A stretch of 64,000 nucleotides of DNA from Parelaphostrongylus tenuis (lineage: Eukaryota > Nematoda > Chromadorea > Rhabditida > Metastrongylidae), in NCBI GenBank assembly GCA_019055375.1, contig JAHQIW010001244.1, positions 806,001 through 870,000 of the forward strand. Direction: 5' to 3'. Position numbers and translations under genes: made by a program. Below are positions 12,601 through 22,689 of the stretch, one piece after another. How positions within the stretch are numbered: the first letter of the stretch is position 1; every line of letters begins with the position of its first letter. The notes beneath the pieces were generated by a model. It was not told the origin of the DNA. It searched no databases and was given only the letters and a program-made list of their open reading frames with translations.

Positions 12601-15600
12601 ATGCAACGGTGGGAAGTGAACGCATCAATCTGGCTTGGGGCGAAGACACAGTTGGCAAAAGTTCGGTGTACAGGTGGTTAAAAAAGGTTGACGAAGGTGA
12701 AGAAAGTTTGGAAAGACCAGCCACGTTTAGGTCGTGCCAACTGTGTCTTCGCCGCAAACCAGATTGATGCGTTCACTTGGAACCGTTGCATTGACCCAGC
12801 AGCCATTCGTGCATCATCGACAACCTTATTTGCTTGCTTATTAACTCCATCTTGAAATAAGTAGATAAATTATATACCAATGAACGCGGGAGAAGGCGGT
12901 CTTTCATATGAGCCCAAAAACACAAAAAATGGCCGACACCCAAAAAAGTAACAAGCAATTTCTCAGAACTTTTTCCTTGATCTATTTAAGTTCCTCTCCA
13001 GCGACTGAAATCGGTTTTCATCTGTCCCCTTATAATCAGAAAGAACCAATTTCGGATTAGCTGCACCTCTAAGTGGCATATATGAGCTTAGAAAAAAGTT
13101 CGTTAGTCGAAATGATGAACAGAATTCTACAAATTTTTGCCATTTAGAAGCAAGTTCACACATATTGTCAGCTTATATTCCGGATCTCTTTCAGCAACGA
13201 AATCGCTGAAGGTGGTGTTGGCTTCAGCTTGGTTTCTAATATTTCTCGCAAAAGAGGTTATCAAGATGCTTGGAGAAGTTGTAGTTGGTACGCAAGAGCT
13301 CACTCAAATTCGTGTTTTAACCAAAGCTAGTGCGATCAGCAGTCACCTCTCAGCAAGAATGATTTGGGAATCACAAATCTACATTGAACCTTGTTGTTAA
13401 GCAGAAGCGGTACATGGCTGAGAGAAATGCCTCAATGGCAAAAAGGTAACACGTGAGCTCCTGGAGAGGGTGATCGCAACTCTGAACCCACCTCTGACTA
13501 CACTTTAGGTCCTACCTGAGTGTTCTCTAGAATGTTTGAAAACAACTGAGATGTCTGTGCCAAGATCTACAGCAAGTTCACAAACAATTGAGCGTTTACT
13601 TGCCGCAGGTACAGTTTTCACTTTAGTGCTATCAATAGCAGAAGTAAGCCAACGAGCTTTCCCGATTGATTAACTACAAAGAAATAAATTTCCAAAGCAA
13701 TGTTGCTACGTGTTCGATGATAATTCTGCTGCTCTAGGCCTCACTAATGTTTCAAATCATTTGCTTTTCGTCCATTCAAGTATACATTTGTTGAAATAGA
13801 CTTGCCACAATTGTTGTTTCACATGTAAGATTTGACGCTTTCAAAATTTGTGAAAAAGTCCAACTGATATCACAATTTTGCTACATAGAGCGAAATTACA
13901 TAGAATGAGCTTTGCAATGATAAATGACACTAGAAGATTTACAAAAAAAAATTCTGCTGCAAGATATAGAAGAAAATAAGATGAGAGTTTGGACATTAAT
14001 ATCTAAAAGATCTAACAACGCTTACATTTTTTCAGTAACCAGTTTGCCGGCGTACTGAAGTAAAATATTGCAAATGACAATATCGGTATATTTCTAAATC
14101 TCAAAGTGAAAGTCTCTTCATGACTCCGTGTTACTCTCAACTCAGAAGCCTTCCAGCTACCGAAAATTTTTGCTTATTTTTGGAAAACACTTGCGTTTGC
14201 TTGTTTGAATCGCGGACGAGTTCTTTGATATTCCAGCCTCCGTGAAAATGAAGGTGATCGTGAATGTGTAATTACTGCTGTTAGATACCGCTTCCAAAGA
14301 ACAATCTTTATCAATCACAAGCCGGACGAAAATGTGGTGAAAGAAACTATAGTTTCAAGGAGTTTGTAATTTATTCTGCAATACTCGCATTCTCATTTGA
14401 TAAGGATATGACATGTTTGGGCTATCAAGTCTACTGCTATATAGGTATGTTTCGTCTTATTGGGACTCATCAGTAGCACCCTACCTCGGTTCAGCCGATC
14501 CCCTGAGGTTGATTAGTCCCTCTAGAAAGGGAGTCGACGCTGAGTGATAAATCACCCCAGATCATATGATGGAGTTACCTGACATTGTGGCAACCGGCAG
14601 TCGAGCTCGTAGCTGTTACAATGAATCATACCTCTTCGATCGAGCACATGGTGGCGAACGGCAGTCACAAGGTCAGATAACTCCATCATATTGACTTGGG
14701 GTGATTTATTGCTCTGCGTCGATTCCTCTATAGAGGATTATTTAACCTCGGGGGATCGGCTGAACCGAGAGAGGGTCACTGATGAGTCTCAATAGGAAGA
14801 AACAGGCACCTGTATAGCACTAGACCTAACAGCTCAAGACATGCCATATCCTCGCCAGATTATATTATTTTTGAGCGGGTCTATTGAAAAGCGGTCGATA
14901 GAAGAGGCATCTCATTTGAAACAAAAATTGTACAGACTGTAGTGATTCATACTTGACTATAACGTCATGTCCAAATAGATCTATAGCATTTAATAAACTA
15001 TATTTCAGAATTCAGTCTTTACTGAAACAATACGTGAGTCGGCCCTAGTTATAAGCAAAGTTGTAGATCGACTAAAATGTTTCCCTTCTCAAACATCACC
15101 TTTATGGTTTCCTTTCGACCGGCACGAGCTGCCACGTGTAGCGGAGATTCGCTTTGCTTGTTTAGTACTGTTGGAGCGATGCCATTTTTCAAAGAAATTT
15201 CAAAGGCTCATCTCCTTCACAAACAGCTGCATAATGGATCGTATACCTAAAAAGATATGATTGTTATATAAATTCTTTGAAATTAATTGAGTTGATTATG
15301 TACCAATTATTAGAATCCGGAATATTCATGTTCGCTGTATTGTGCGAAGACGTTCAAGAATCTAAACTGCGAAGATCAGATTCAATTAAAGATACCAAGT
15401 AAACGAGAAACAAAGAAAATATGAAGCTCTCAACGTTAACGTTTCCGGTCAGTTACATGCTTAGCAGAGGAAGACCAATGTATTCAAAATGCTGACTTTA
15501 TTAGAAATGAAAACAGCATGGTGATTTGGACCCGGCTTTAGCCTAACTGCGTTCAATGCCAACTTCTGCGCTGGAGTTAATAAGAATAGTTGAGAGTCAT

Positions 15601-18600
15601 CAATTATGATCAAAACGCTACTGGGGTAAGGGTAGAACGATGATGTCGATGATACGGTGCGAAAGTGTGCACCTTCGGAAAGGATTGCCGAGTTTGAGCC
15701 CACTCCACTCGAATTAGGTCCAAAGATTTGCTTGTATCTTGATGTTCCCGTAGCTTCATAAATCGTTTACCACTGCACTATATTTAAGAAACGCATGAGA
15801 AGATTTTAAATGTTATTTCAAACATGCTGTAGCGTAAAAAGAGTGGTGGAATAACAGGCATCGATAATGCAATTGGCTAGCACGTGTTCCCGGAAAGGGT
15901 GAAATGAGGGTTCGCTTCCCGTCTCACGTCAAAGTTTTTGCACATCACTTAACAACACTGGTTATTTCGAGTCATAATTTGAAGCGCTTGATATGCGGTT
16001 GATGCGATTTTTCGAACAGATGCGGGAATCCTTATAAACTTTCCTTTTGAAAACTTCTTTCGCTCCAAAAGACGATGCTCATAGAACATAGCATAAAAGA
16101 TAACACCCCAAACAAACAAACCTTGACATTGGGATTGATGCAGCTGTGTGTAAAGGGGTGATGTTCGCATTATTATAACCTTTTTTCAGCACTGAAATCG
16201 GTAGAATTCGCTCCGGTAACGAAGCGTCCTGCTCTGTAAAGATATGATCACCAATAGTCAGTCGACTGAAATCACCGCTGATATCAAACTTCTTTACAAT
16301 AGTGTCAGCCGATGAAGATCATTCATGTGACACTTTGCCGGTCCCTCTGCGATTGAACTGGCCAGTGCACGTAATCCCATTCGAGCAGCTACCACCACCA
16401 TGCCATCCATTGCATTCATATTTACATCTGCGACGAATAATTTGATAAAATGCGAAAAAGAATCATGAACAGCTCCAAAAACTGGTCGTTTTCTTCGTTT
16501 TCGATGAGAAATAATTTCCAAAAATCTTTGCACTCGATCCAGAACTTTCCAATGGCCTGTGAACCCACACGAACTAACGCCCGATTCCTTGGATAACTTC
16601 ACGATATCTTTGTAGCTGAAGCCTGCCTCCACAAGACCAACCAATCCGTTAAAACTGTCATTTGAAGCCGGTTCGTACTTCAAGAATGCATTGTTTCCTT
16701 CACGACCACCTAAAGACTATTTTCCATTTTTACGAGCACATTTTGAAATGATTTTAAGAAATGCATAAAGCAAGATACCACTGAAAACGAATAAAACTGT
16801 ATAAGATGTCATCAATAATTGTCAAATTCCATAATTATTGTTATGTACAATCTGCTGAAGAATGACAGAGCCTTCAAAGAAATAGACTACTTTATTGAGG
16901 CCTAGGATAGTTTACCATAAAAAAATAAACAGCTCTCATCACTCTTATCTACTGATTTGACAGTTCACACGGCTTCAAAAAGATTTAACGCTTTCCCGTC
17001 TTTTCGGTCCATCAGATCACTCAAGAAGCTCATTTCATAAATAAGGAAATGTCTGGAGAGCATATGATCTATTTTCTTTTACAACATGACGGATGTCTAA
17101 ATTAAATTTGATACTTTGCTCACACTTTCTTAAAGTTTCTGATCATTCTTCTTTTCCAAGCTTCATTTCTTTACCAACAATACTAGAAATAGTCTCATGA
17201 AGAAAATATTACAGGCATTCTTACGGATGTCACTTTTCTCTATCAAATCTCCAGCTTTGGGGCTCTAAAAGAGCACATAATATGATACTACTGTAGTAAT
17301 TCAGATGAAATCTGGAAAAACACAAACCACGTGTCATTTCGATTGCTCTAGTTACACGACCGATCATGTAGAAGTTGGACTTGCCAGTACTCTTCTAAAC
17401 AAAAAAAAAATTAGCGAAGAAAAAGCTTGGGTTCAATTTCACCCACTCTCTCAAGAAGGTTTGGTTCTCTACGTGGAGCTTTGGCCTTGTTCAGGTCAGA
17501 TCTCAGCTTGAAATACTCTTGACGAACAACATCGTTCTTGCACAACATTGCTACAGAGTCGGCTGATCGGGAGTCAGCATAAGAGAAACTGGTTTTTACA
17601 TGCGTTTAGATCAATGTTCCTGAACAGTTAAGCTTATATAGACTGAACACAACAATGTCGAGACCGATTATCCGGGCCAGGCCGTTGACGGCTGGCGGCT
17701 GACAGATAGATGCGCTGTAGCGTAGAAAGAGTGCTGTGTAAAATGGGCATCAGTAGTGTAACGGATAAAGCACGCGCTTCCGGACAGAGTGAGGTACGCG
17801 TTCTAACCCCGACTGACGCGAAAGTTTTGCACATCACCCTACATCAATGGGTATATTTGAAACATCATACCACCGCTAGAAGCGGTTGAATAAAAAGAAC
17901 TCCATTTGAACACATCAAATTCTCACACAGACTGCTTACACTAGAATTGATAATTCATGAGGTTTTATAAATGATGTGCACTTTAACCCACCACAAATCC
18001 TGTTTACGCTTTGCCGAGGGCCAAAAGTGCACATTGTACTTTCTGTTTGCTAATTTGTGCTTTATTGTGCTATATTGCATTTAGTTTGCCAATAACCAAT
18101 ATTGCCTTTTGTATATTTATGGATGATTTTCTTATGCACAATGATTGTCAAGCTCTGAAGACATCTTTCGATGAAATTGAAAAAACAACGTCTACAAGAA
18201 ATATTGGTTATTTTTCTACAAAAGTGTGGGTTCGCATGTGGCGTAAGGTCACAGAGATAAATCTGAATGCGTCACACGGTGCGGTGGCGCACGATGTCTT
18301 AAAGCGTTAAGTGCGATTTTATTAACTCTTTCGAGGCAGTCTTTTTCTCTGGAGAAAACTTTTCCACTATAATCGTAACGTTTATTTTTTAATGATTGGA
18401 TTTCGGCGACTTTGCAACTGTGCTTTGTCTTCTACAGCGACCTTCTTGGTGCGTTGTAGGGGAGAAAATAAAGTTGAGTCCCATACTCTGTTTGCTTTGG
18501 TGGCTCGACTAGGGCTTGTGAATATCTTTTCACCAAACGCTCAGTGACCACTTGATAACATAAATCTCTTGATTCCGTAACTAAATTTGTGCTTTGAAAA

Positions 18601-21600
18601 CATCCTCATAAAATGCTGTTGAAGCGAAAAAAAGATTGAATTTGATTTTCGGTTTCTTCGTATTTAAGAGTTGCATTTGCATCAAAAGCATGTGATCATG
18701 CGGAGGAAACCTTTTTATATGAGAGCTGTGAAGAAATTCAGAAATGTTCTCGAAAAGGAGAAAAGATTTTGGATTACAACGAAATTAGCGCTTTGTCAGA
18801 CCATGATGCGCGCAGCAATTTCAGCTGCCGCCCTGGAAGGCTGCGATTTTCGTTATTTGCTTGAAACTCTTTTCTGCGTTCAAAAAGATTTCCAAATTTG
18901 ACGCAATTATAGGGAAGAATTTGTTCGATCGTTTCATAAGCAATAGCATTTCTTCACTCAATATGATTGGACAGACTTTTTTTCTTGCTCTTATAGCACT
19001 TGATAAAAACCTTTTTGAAGCCCAAACAGCTTCGAATTGTCAAGATTTGACTATCGAAAAATCAGTAAACCTGGCTGAAGGTCAAGAAAAGGTCCTAGCC
19101 AGATGCATACCGAGTATAGAACGTACTTTTCTCGCCTACTACCTACTTCACAGTTGCTAGAGCAACAGAAAGGCGTTTTTGGAACCAGGCTCAATAGCAG
19201 AATTGTCGTTTCTCTGCTATCGAATGACAACTAAAACTAGCAGAAAACGCTCCTTGGCGAAAAAGGCAAGAAACAAGAGTGCAAAAGACGTTATACACTT
19301 CTCAAGTAAAACGTTATCTTCACTAATTGCTACAACGCACCAAGAAAGCCTTTTTTATTTAGAAGTCCAGCCCAGTGTTCATTCGCAAATTTCTAGCTGT
19401 CGAATGATCACCAGAAGTCAAGTAAAAAATCTACACCCTTCCAGAAAATCACGAAAAAGCTAGCGATATCAAATGCACACTTTTTTACCAAAAGGCTATG
19501 GTATTTTGCATCATTCTTCTCATACACGAGATGAACTAGAATTTGCTCAAGCAAAATAGGTTCACTATTATCACGCGCACAATAATGCCACATATTTCCT
19601 GACAATCATTATGATAAAATCACGTTAATGGTCTCTTCCACTTGTTCTTAAACACCTTCCTTCTTAAGTTTTTCTTGATTTCACGATTTAAAGACAACAC
19701 GCGTAACAAGAAGTTAAGAGCTATAGAATAAAGCTGGGCATACAATGAAGGAAAAAACTGATGCTAAAAATTACCTGCGCTCCACACTCATGAGCTTCTT
19801 CATTTCTTTTGTATTGCCTCTAACAATGGCTCTGATGAGAAGTCGCGAATTCGTGATAAAGCTCACATATTCTGGAGATTTTGACGAAATGAAGAAAGGG
19901 TTTTCCTGAAGACGAAAAAGAAGAAAAACGAAGTAATGTTGCAGGAACTGAAAATTACCTTATATTGCTTAATTCCTACACGAGCAGTAAGGCGGTCATT
20001 CCCAGCTTTAGAAACTGGTTTAGTGACTGCGGTCTGAATAAGAATCTAATCAACTTAAGAAAGCAACAATGGATATTTAAAGGATCAACTTCAAACCTAA
20101 GAATAATCGGAGAAAAAACAACAATATCAAAAAGACACACAAACTCCAGTTAAACAAACTGACTAAATATCACATTGCTACGGCAATATTAACAACTGGC
20201 TATTTTTGCTCCACTTTTTTTTTAAGTTTTTTCTTGCTTTACTTTGTTTGTATCCCGCCCAATTTGTATGTCATAGCCACGGCAATTTTCTTAACGGAGA
20301 ATTACTCCTCCCAGGTCAGTGGGGTACATCGCCACCTTGAGCCCATTGGACTTCCATGCTCACCTACGCACTTCGGACCGCACAAAATATATCTTTGCTG
20401 GAACTCCGCTTAAAAGAAGAGTCTTACTCGTCTGTGTCCCTAACGGAGAATCACTGCTCCAAGGTCAGCAAATTACATGGCCACCTTGAGCCCATTGGAC
20501 TTCCATGCTCATCTGCGCACTTCGGACCGCACAAAATATATCTTTGCTGAAATTCCGCTTGAAGAAAGAGTCTTACTCGTCTGTGTCCTTAACGGAGAAT
20601 TACTGCTCCAAGGTCACTGGAGTACATCGTCACCTTGAACCCATTACAATTCCATACTCACCTACGCACTTCGGACCGCACAAAATATACGTTTGCTGAA
20701 ATTCCGCTTGAAGAAAGAGTTATACTCGTCTGTGTCCTTCCATACAGGACGCTTCGGTAATCCATTCTGTAGCAACCAAGTTTCCTACTAAGTGATGAAG
20801 TAATACGCAGACCATTCTGCTTTACTTTGGAAAATTACCGATAATAAAGTGAATGAGTGGAATATGTGCAATGATAACGGTGTTTAGAACTATGTGGTCG
20901 ATAGGTGACTTTCAAATATAAGGATTGTTTTTCATCAATGGAAAAGCGCACTAGAATTCATTCAAAAACACTGTCGTTCCTTTTAGAGTTCGTGCTTTAA
21001 ATAAATATTGATAAAAAGAATCGAAGAGATGGATCAGATCAAGGGGAAAAAAGTGTAGTATGTCCCAGGTTGACTCTGAAGTGTAGGAAAAACTTTACGT
21101 GCGCTGAAATAAATTACAAAAAAATGACCTGTATGGAGGTCACACCAGTCAATGTGTTCCTTAAGAGATAACTCGTATTAAAGTTATGTCGCTGCGTAAC
21201 TGTTGTACAAAGTGAGCACTCAAACAGTGAAACAACGTCTCGTTTCTCAACAGCAATTTCTAACCTTAACTTTCTAAGGTCATCTTAAATCCGTATTGAA
21301 ACCGCCTGTCTTCAACTATAACAGTTATCATAATTATACCTTTATTTCAAGTGCTTTGTTTAGACCACGCTCAAATTTCAATATATCCTTTCATTATTAT
21401 TTGAGCCAACTTGTCATGTGGTCTGGTAAGGGCTCTTGTACAGCCCGATACACGTGTTTCGTCCTTACAGACTCGTCAGTCGGGCGTGTAAAGCGTACGA
21501 CAGCGATGACATTCTATAAGGAGTGTAAGCCTCCCGAGAGAACTGACTATAAAAAGATCGAAAGACGACGGGTTCTGCCCGGCTGGCGAGTCTGTAAGGA

Positions 21601-22106
21601 CGAAACACGTGTATCGGGCTGTACAAGAGCCCTTACCAGACCACATGACAAGTTGGCCCAAATAATGATGAAAGGATATAACAGTTATCCTAATTAACCC
21701 AATTTAGAGTAGACTTTTTCAGCAGACTGACTGTTAGCTTTGATATCTTCATATTGATGATCGCTTGACTCGTTCATTTACTATTTCTCGGCAAAGGTTT
21801 TCATACTCAGAAATATGACTGAATGATCGAAATTCATGTTGAAAGCAAGTCATTCATGAGAGCATGAAATTAAGAAATGATTTTTGCTAATAGTGAGATG
21901 AATCTCACCTTTTTAACAACTTCAACCTTCTCCATCTTTCCTTTGCGTGGCCTTTTCGTTGCACCACGGATTTTTTCCTCTATCGCCAACTCTTTCACTT
22001 TTTTCTTGAGCTTCCTATGTTTTTTTGGTCGAAGTCTTCCTAGTAAATCCTGGTGCAACATCGAGAACAGTTTGCTTTCTGACTCTTGTAGAGTGTCGTA
22101 ATCCAT
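630..22106 (-). CDS. Large ankyrin-repeat protein, possibly tankyrase-like, 3' end off the window
   Basis: Exons seen, 5' to 3' on the minus strand: 22106-21909 (start ATG, lysine-rich N terminus), 19905-19775, 19598-19489, 16709-16298, 16265-16122, 15246-15100, 11028-10849, 10487-10397, 8605-8438, 7945-7771, 7203-7041, 6841-6657, 6261-6155, 5544-5447, 4887-4756, 4365-4228, 2732-2512, 1821-1628, 973-879 and 752-630. Most neighbours join in phase; a few joins do not (19775/19598, 19489/16709, 15100/11028, 6155/5544), so small exons are missing from my list. About 1,060 residues are visible. Ankyrin signatures recur: TPLHEAVQ, NTPAHYAAAYG, QTPLHIALESG, SPLHVAARAGR, DGDNLWHYAAR, NITPLHTAA. Ankyrin repeats are protein-binding scaffolds. 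Nematode tankyrase-type PARP (C. elegans PME-5) is one giant ankyrin protein of this kind, but no WGR or PARP domain is visible here, so that identity is a guess. Introns hold mobile elements. One exon has a frame break near 15190. Confidence 0.75.
2809..2904. repeat. (TA)n / (TACA)n microsatellite
   Basis: About 95 bp of alternating TA with CA interruptions, inside the intron upstream of the ankyrin exon at 2732-2512. Simple low-complexity sequence. Confidence 0.9.
3005..3990. other. Intron with GC-rich island and SINE S1 fragment
   Basis: This intronic stretch has no convincing exon. A GC-rich, restriction-palindrome-like patch at about 3175-3240 stands out from AT-rich surroundings. From about 3628 to 3860 (plus) there is a headless copy of the SINE called S1 here, recognised by GGAGCCGAGCTCCACC and a tail ending near GCTAGAAGTACGG; it matches copies at 22.7, 55.3 and 59.1 kb. 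A minus-strand open stretch at 4090-3975 could be a further ankyrin-gene exon, but its phase fits neither neighbour. Confidence 0.55.
6514..6600 (+). repeat. (CT)n low-complexity tract
   Basis: An 80-bp pyrimidine tract of CTCTCT and CCTCTCTCC in the intron just 3' of the ankyrin exon at 6841-6657. Read on the transcribed strand it is a purine tract (GA)n. No gene content. Confidence 0.85.
9802..9858 (+). ncRNA. Type I hammerhead ribozyme motif, family A
   Basis: The strand shows the conserved core in order: CTGATGA (from 9812), stem II GTTTCTAAAGGAC, GAAA (9832-9835), then a perfect 10-nt palindrome CAGGCGCCTG (9836-9845), the TA of the cleavage triplet GTA, and the 3' strand of stem I. Predicted cleavage is after 9847. 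Stem I pairs with one bulged A. The self-complementary stem III has almost no loop, so one molecule is expected to fold poorly and two could pair. Hammerheads with such short stem III are known from Penelope-like elements and are reported to act as dimers. Confidence 0.7.
10028..10071 (-). ncRNA. Degenerate hammerhead motif, family B
   Basis: On the minus strand stem I, a stem II, GAAA, the CACGTG stem III and the GTA cleavage triplet are all kept, but the first core base is changed: TTGACGA instead of CTGANGA. The cytosine at that position (C3) pairs in the catalytic centre, so this copy is probably inactive. It lies 170 bp from the family A motif and in opposite orientation. Confidence 0.6.
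12058..12318. mobile_element. Short foldback (MITE-like) element
   Basis: TTCTGATTTCAACGCTGTGC at the left is inverted at the right end as AGCACAGCGTTGGAATCAGAA. Inside that, GAATTCCCATCTGCG is inverted as CGCAGGTGGGAATTT. The arms surround a GC-richer centre. There is no open reading frame. The element lies in the long ankyrin-gene intron between exons at 15246-15100 and 11028-10849. Confidence 0.7.
12405..12978. mobile_element. Palindromic mariner-derived foldback
   Basis: Two copies of the same mariner 5' half face each other. Left arm about 12410-12660, right arm about 12730-12977, with a spacer of roughly 70 bp. Each arm starts with a terminal repeat reading AAAAAGTTCTGAGAAA and reaches into the transposase start. 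The left outer end TAGGTTGGTG follows a TA dinucleotide, as expected for mariner insertion. Confidence 0.8.
12540..12766 (+). pseudogene. Mariner transposase N-terminal fragment
   Basis: An ATG at 12540 opens a frame starting MELTSEQIRLLMMHEWLLG, followed by KSSVYRWLKK and then a stop at 12765. This is the N-terminal helix-turn-helix (paired-like) DNA-binding part of a mariner transposase. The DDD catalytic domain is missing because the frame runs straight into the inverted second copy (minus strand, 12958-12773), where the same N terminus is repeated. No functional transposase can be made. Confidence 0.75.
13100..13690 (-). other. Protein-like minus-strand stretches of unknown origin
   Basis: Several minus-strand stretches read like coding sequence: about 13680-13525 (containing the run SIVCELAVDLGTDISVVF, ending at a good donor CAG|GTAGG), about 13460-13400 (after a pyrimidine-rich CTCTCCAG acceptor) and about 13290-13140 (containing NQAEANTTFSDFVAERD). 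The phases do not join cleanly and I recognise no family. It may be an unplaced part of the ankyrin gene, a nested gene or a decayed repeat. Confidence 0.25.
14430..14483 (-). ncRNA. Hammerhead ribozyme motif, family A, intact core
   Basis: Read on the minus strand: CTGATGA (plus 14473-14467), stem II GTCCCAATAAGAC, GAAA (14453-14450), then ATACCTATATA in place of the usual palindromic stem III. Five perfect stem I pairs can be drawn between the bases before CTGATGA and those after the TA cleavage dinucleotide. Stem III is weakened to A-U pairs with a C-A mismatch, so activity is uncertain. Confidence 0.6.
14768..14822 (+). ncRNA. Hammerhead motif, family A, near-intact
   Basis: CTGATGA at 14779, stem II loop TCTCAATAGGA, GAAA and stem III CAGGCACCTG followed by TA. 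The base before GAAA that closes stem II is A instead of C, breaking the conserved G10.1-C11.1 pair. Stem I is also imperfect. Probably weak or dead. Confidence 0.55.
15826..15955 (+). repeat. tRNA-derived SINE, family C
   Basis: A head with TGCAATTGGCTAGCACG, a B-box-like GGGTTCGCTTCCCG and the family tail start AAAGTTTTTGCACATCACTT. Copies are at 17.7, 23.8, 37.9, 49.3-49.5 and 62.5-62.9 kb. Located in an ankyrin-gene intron, just 3' of the exon at 16265-16122. Confidence 0.65.
17650..17905 (+). repeat. tRNA-derived SINE, family C, longest copy
   Basis: This copy has the extra 5' block TGACAGATAGATGCGCTGTAG, then a tRNA-like head with A box TAGTGTAACGGATAAAGCA and a B-box region, then the tail TTGCACATCACCCTACATCA and CACCGCTAGAAGCGG, a small hairpin. 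The A and B boxes suggest a pol III start inside the element. Confidence 0.75.
17906..19488. other. Intron, no feature recognised
   Basis: Between SINE C at 17.7 kb and the ankyrin exon ending at 19489 I see only AT-rich sequence with short random frames. One possible 31-bp minus-strand exon near 18.8 kb was too short to call. An exon must be missing somewhere in 16.7-19.4 kb, because the flanking splice phases do not agree. Confidence 0.4.
20294..20740. repeat. Tandem repeat, three units of 149 bp
   Basis: ACGGAGAATTACTCCTCC begins at 20294 and recurs at 20443 and 20592, an exact period of 149 bp. Each unit contains CGCACTTCGGACCGCACAAA and ends in CTCGTCTGTGTCC. The units differ by scattered substitutions. 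Open plus-strand frames through the array are a by-product of the repeat. It lies in the first large intron of the ankyrin gene. Confidence 0.9.
21443..21485 (-). ncRNA. Intact minimal hammerhead ribozyme, family B
   Basis: Minus strand, 43 nt: stem I GCCCGA, core CTGACGA (position 7 may be any base), stem II GTC-TGTAAG-GAC, GAAA, stem III CACGTG, cleavage triplet GTA, and stem I TCGGGC pairing perfectly with the start. All invariant residues are present. Stem III is a 6-nt palindrome with no proper loop, a form expected to act best as a dimer. It is antisense to its partner at 21577-21619 and sense to the ankyrin pre-mRNA. Confidence 0.8.
21577..21619 (+). ncRNA. Hammerhead motif with core mutation, family B
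   Basis: This is the mirror partner of the motif at 21443-21485. Stems I, II and III and GAAA are kept, but the core reads CTGGCGA, changing the invariant A6 to G. Likely inactive. The surrounding arm is otherwise almost identical to the left arm. Confidence 0.7.
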
Positions 22107-22117
22107 CTGAAACCAAA
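22107..22117 (-). promoter_or_regulatory. Splice or spliced-leader acceptor at the start codon
   Basis: The sequence GGTTTCAG lies directly before the ATG of the ankyrin gene, with no 5'UTR between. In nematodes this is the usual look of an SL trans-splice acceptor, though it could equally be an ordinary 3' splice site after an untranslated first exon. No upstream coding exon was found on the minus strand between 22.1 and 24 kb. Confidence 0.5.
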
Positions 22118-22689
22118 CAAACGAAGATAGATTCTAGAAGTCAACATCTGACTTCTTGTGCCAGGACTGATCATCTGTAGATCTATTACCTAGCTCGGCC
22201 GTTCTTAACAAGATCACTAGTCCATCTACAACTTTTCATAAATTTAGCGTATATAAAATATGGATAGCCAGTCAGCCAGTCTTCGCAAGTAACGGATCCC
22301 AAAAGAATATCCACTTGACTAATTACGCCCGTTAAAGAAATTTTTTTTCAAAGTGGTCGTGATGGGTGAGCCACAGCTTTCCCATGTTATCACTACATAA
22401 GGATGTTTTTTAAAAGAATGACATTTTCCTCCACCACTATTGCGTTTTCAAGGCAAATTTTAACGAAAATTCACTCTTTTTCTATTATTTTGTACTTGGA
22501 CACTACGCAATTAGAAAACGGACACCATAAACGGAAGCAGAGTTGAAGTAGTGCATGTCTCTTTGAAGTGAGCAGTAAGCTCCACTACTTTATAGACGCA
22601 GAGACTATTCACTATTTACTTTACACTGGACTATTTAGATGTGATTATGCCATGTAACGTGATGCCTGTTTAGATTTATCCATCTTATT

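Larger units (their letters stand above)
14400..14870. mobile_element. Family A hammerhead foldback
   Basis: Two inverted family A units. The left unit on the minus strand and the right unit on the plus strand share GGTTCAGCCGATCC, GATGGAGTTA and the hammerhead segment, with a central spacer near 14590-14680. Each unit ends outward in a short segment like CTCAAAACATG (CAAGACATGCC at the right, GACATGTTTGG at the left). It sits in the intron between ankyrin-gene exons at 15246-15100 and 11028-10849. Confidence 0.75.
21296..21705. mobile_element. Family B hammerhead foldback
   Basis: The left arm (about 21310-21490) and right arm (about 21570-21690) are inverted copies of the family B 3' half: AATATATCCTTTCAT, TTTGAGCCAACTTGTCATG, GGTCTGGTAAGGGCTCTTG, then the hammerhead. 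The spacer holds the family body motif GATCGAAAGACGACGGG. It lies in the first intron of the ankyrin gene, only 200 bp from its first exon. Confidence 0.8.

Noticed and set aside
17650..17830. A genuine tRNA gene at SINE C heads
   Set aside because: A and B boxes are present, but the acceptor stem does not pair and the same head recurs with a fixed SINE tail, so it is a retroposon, not a tRNA.
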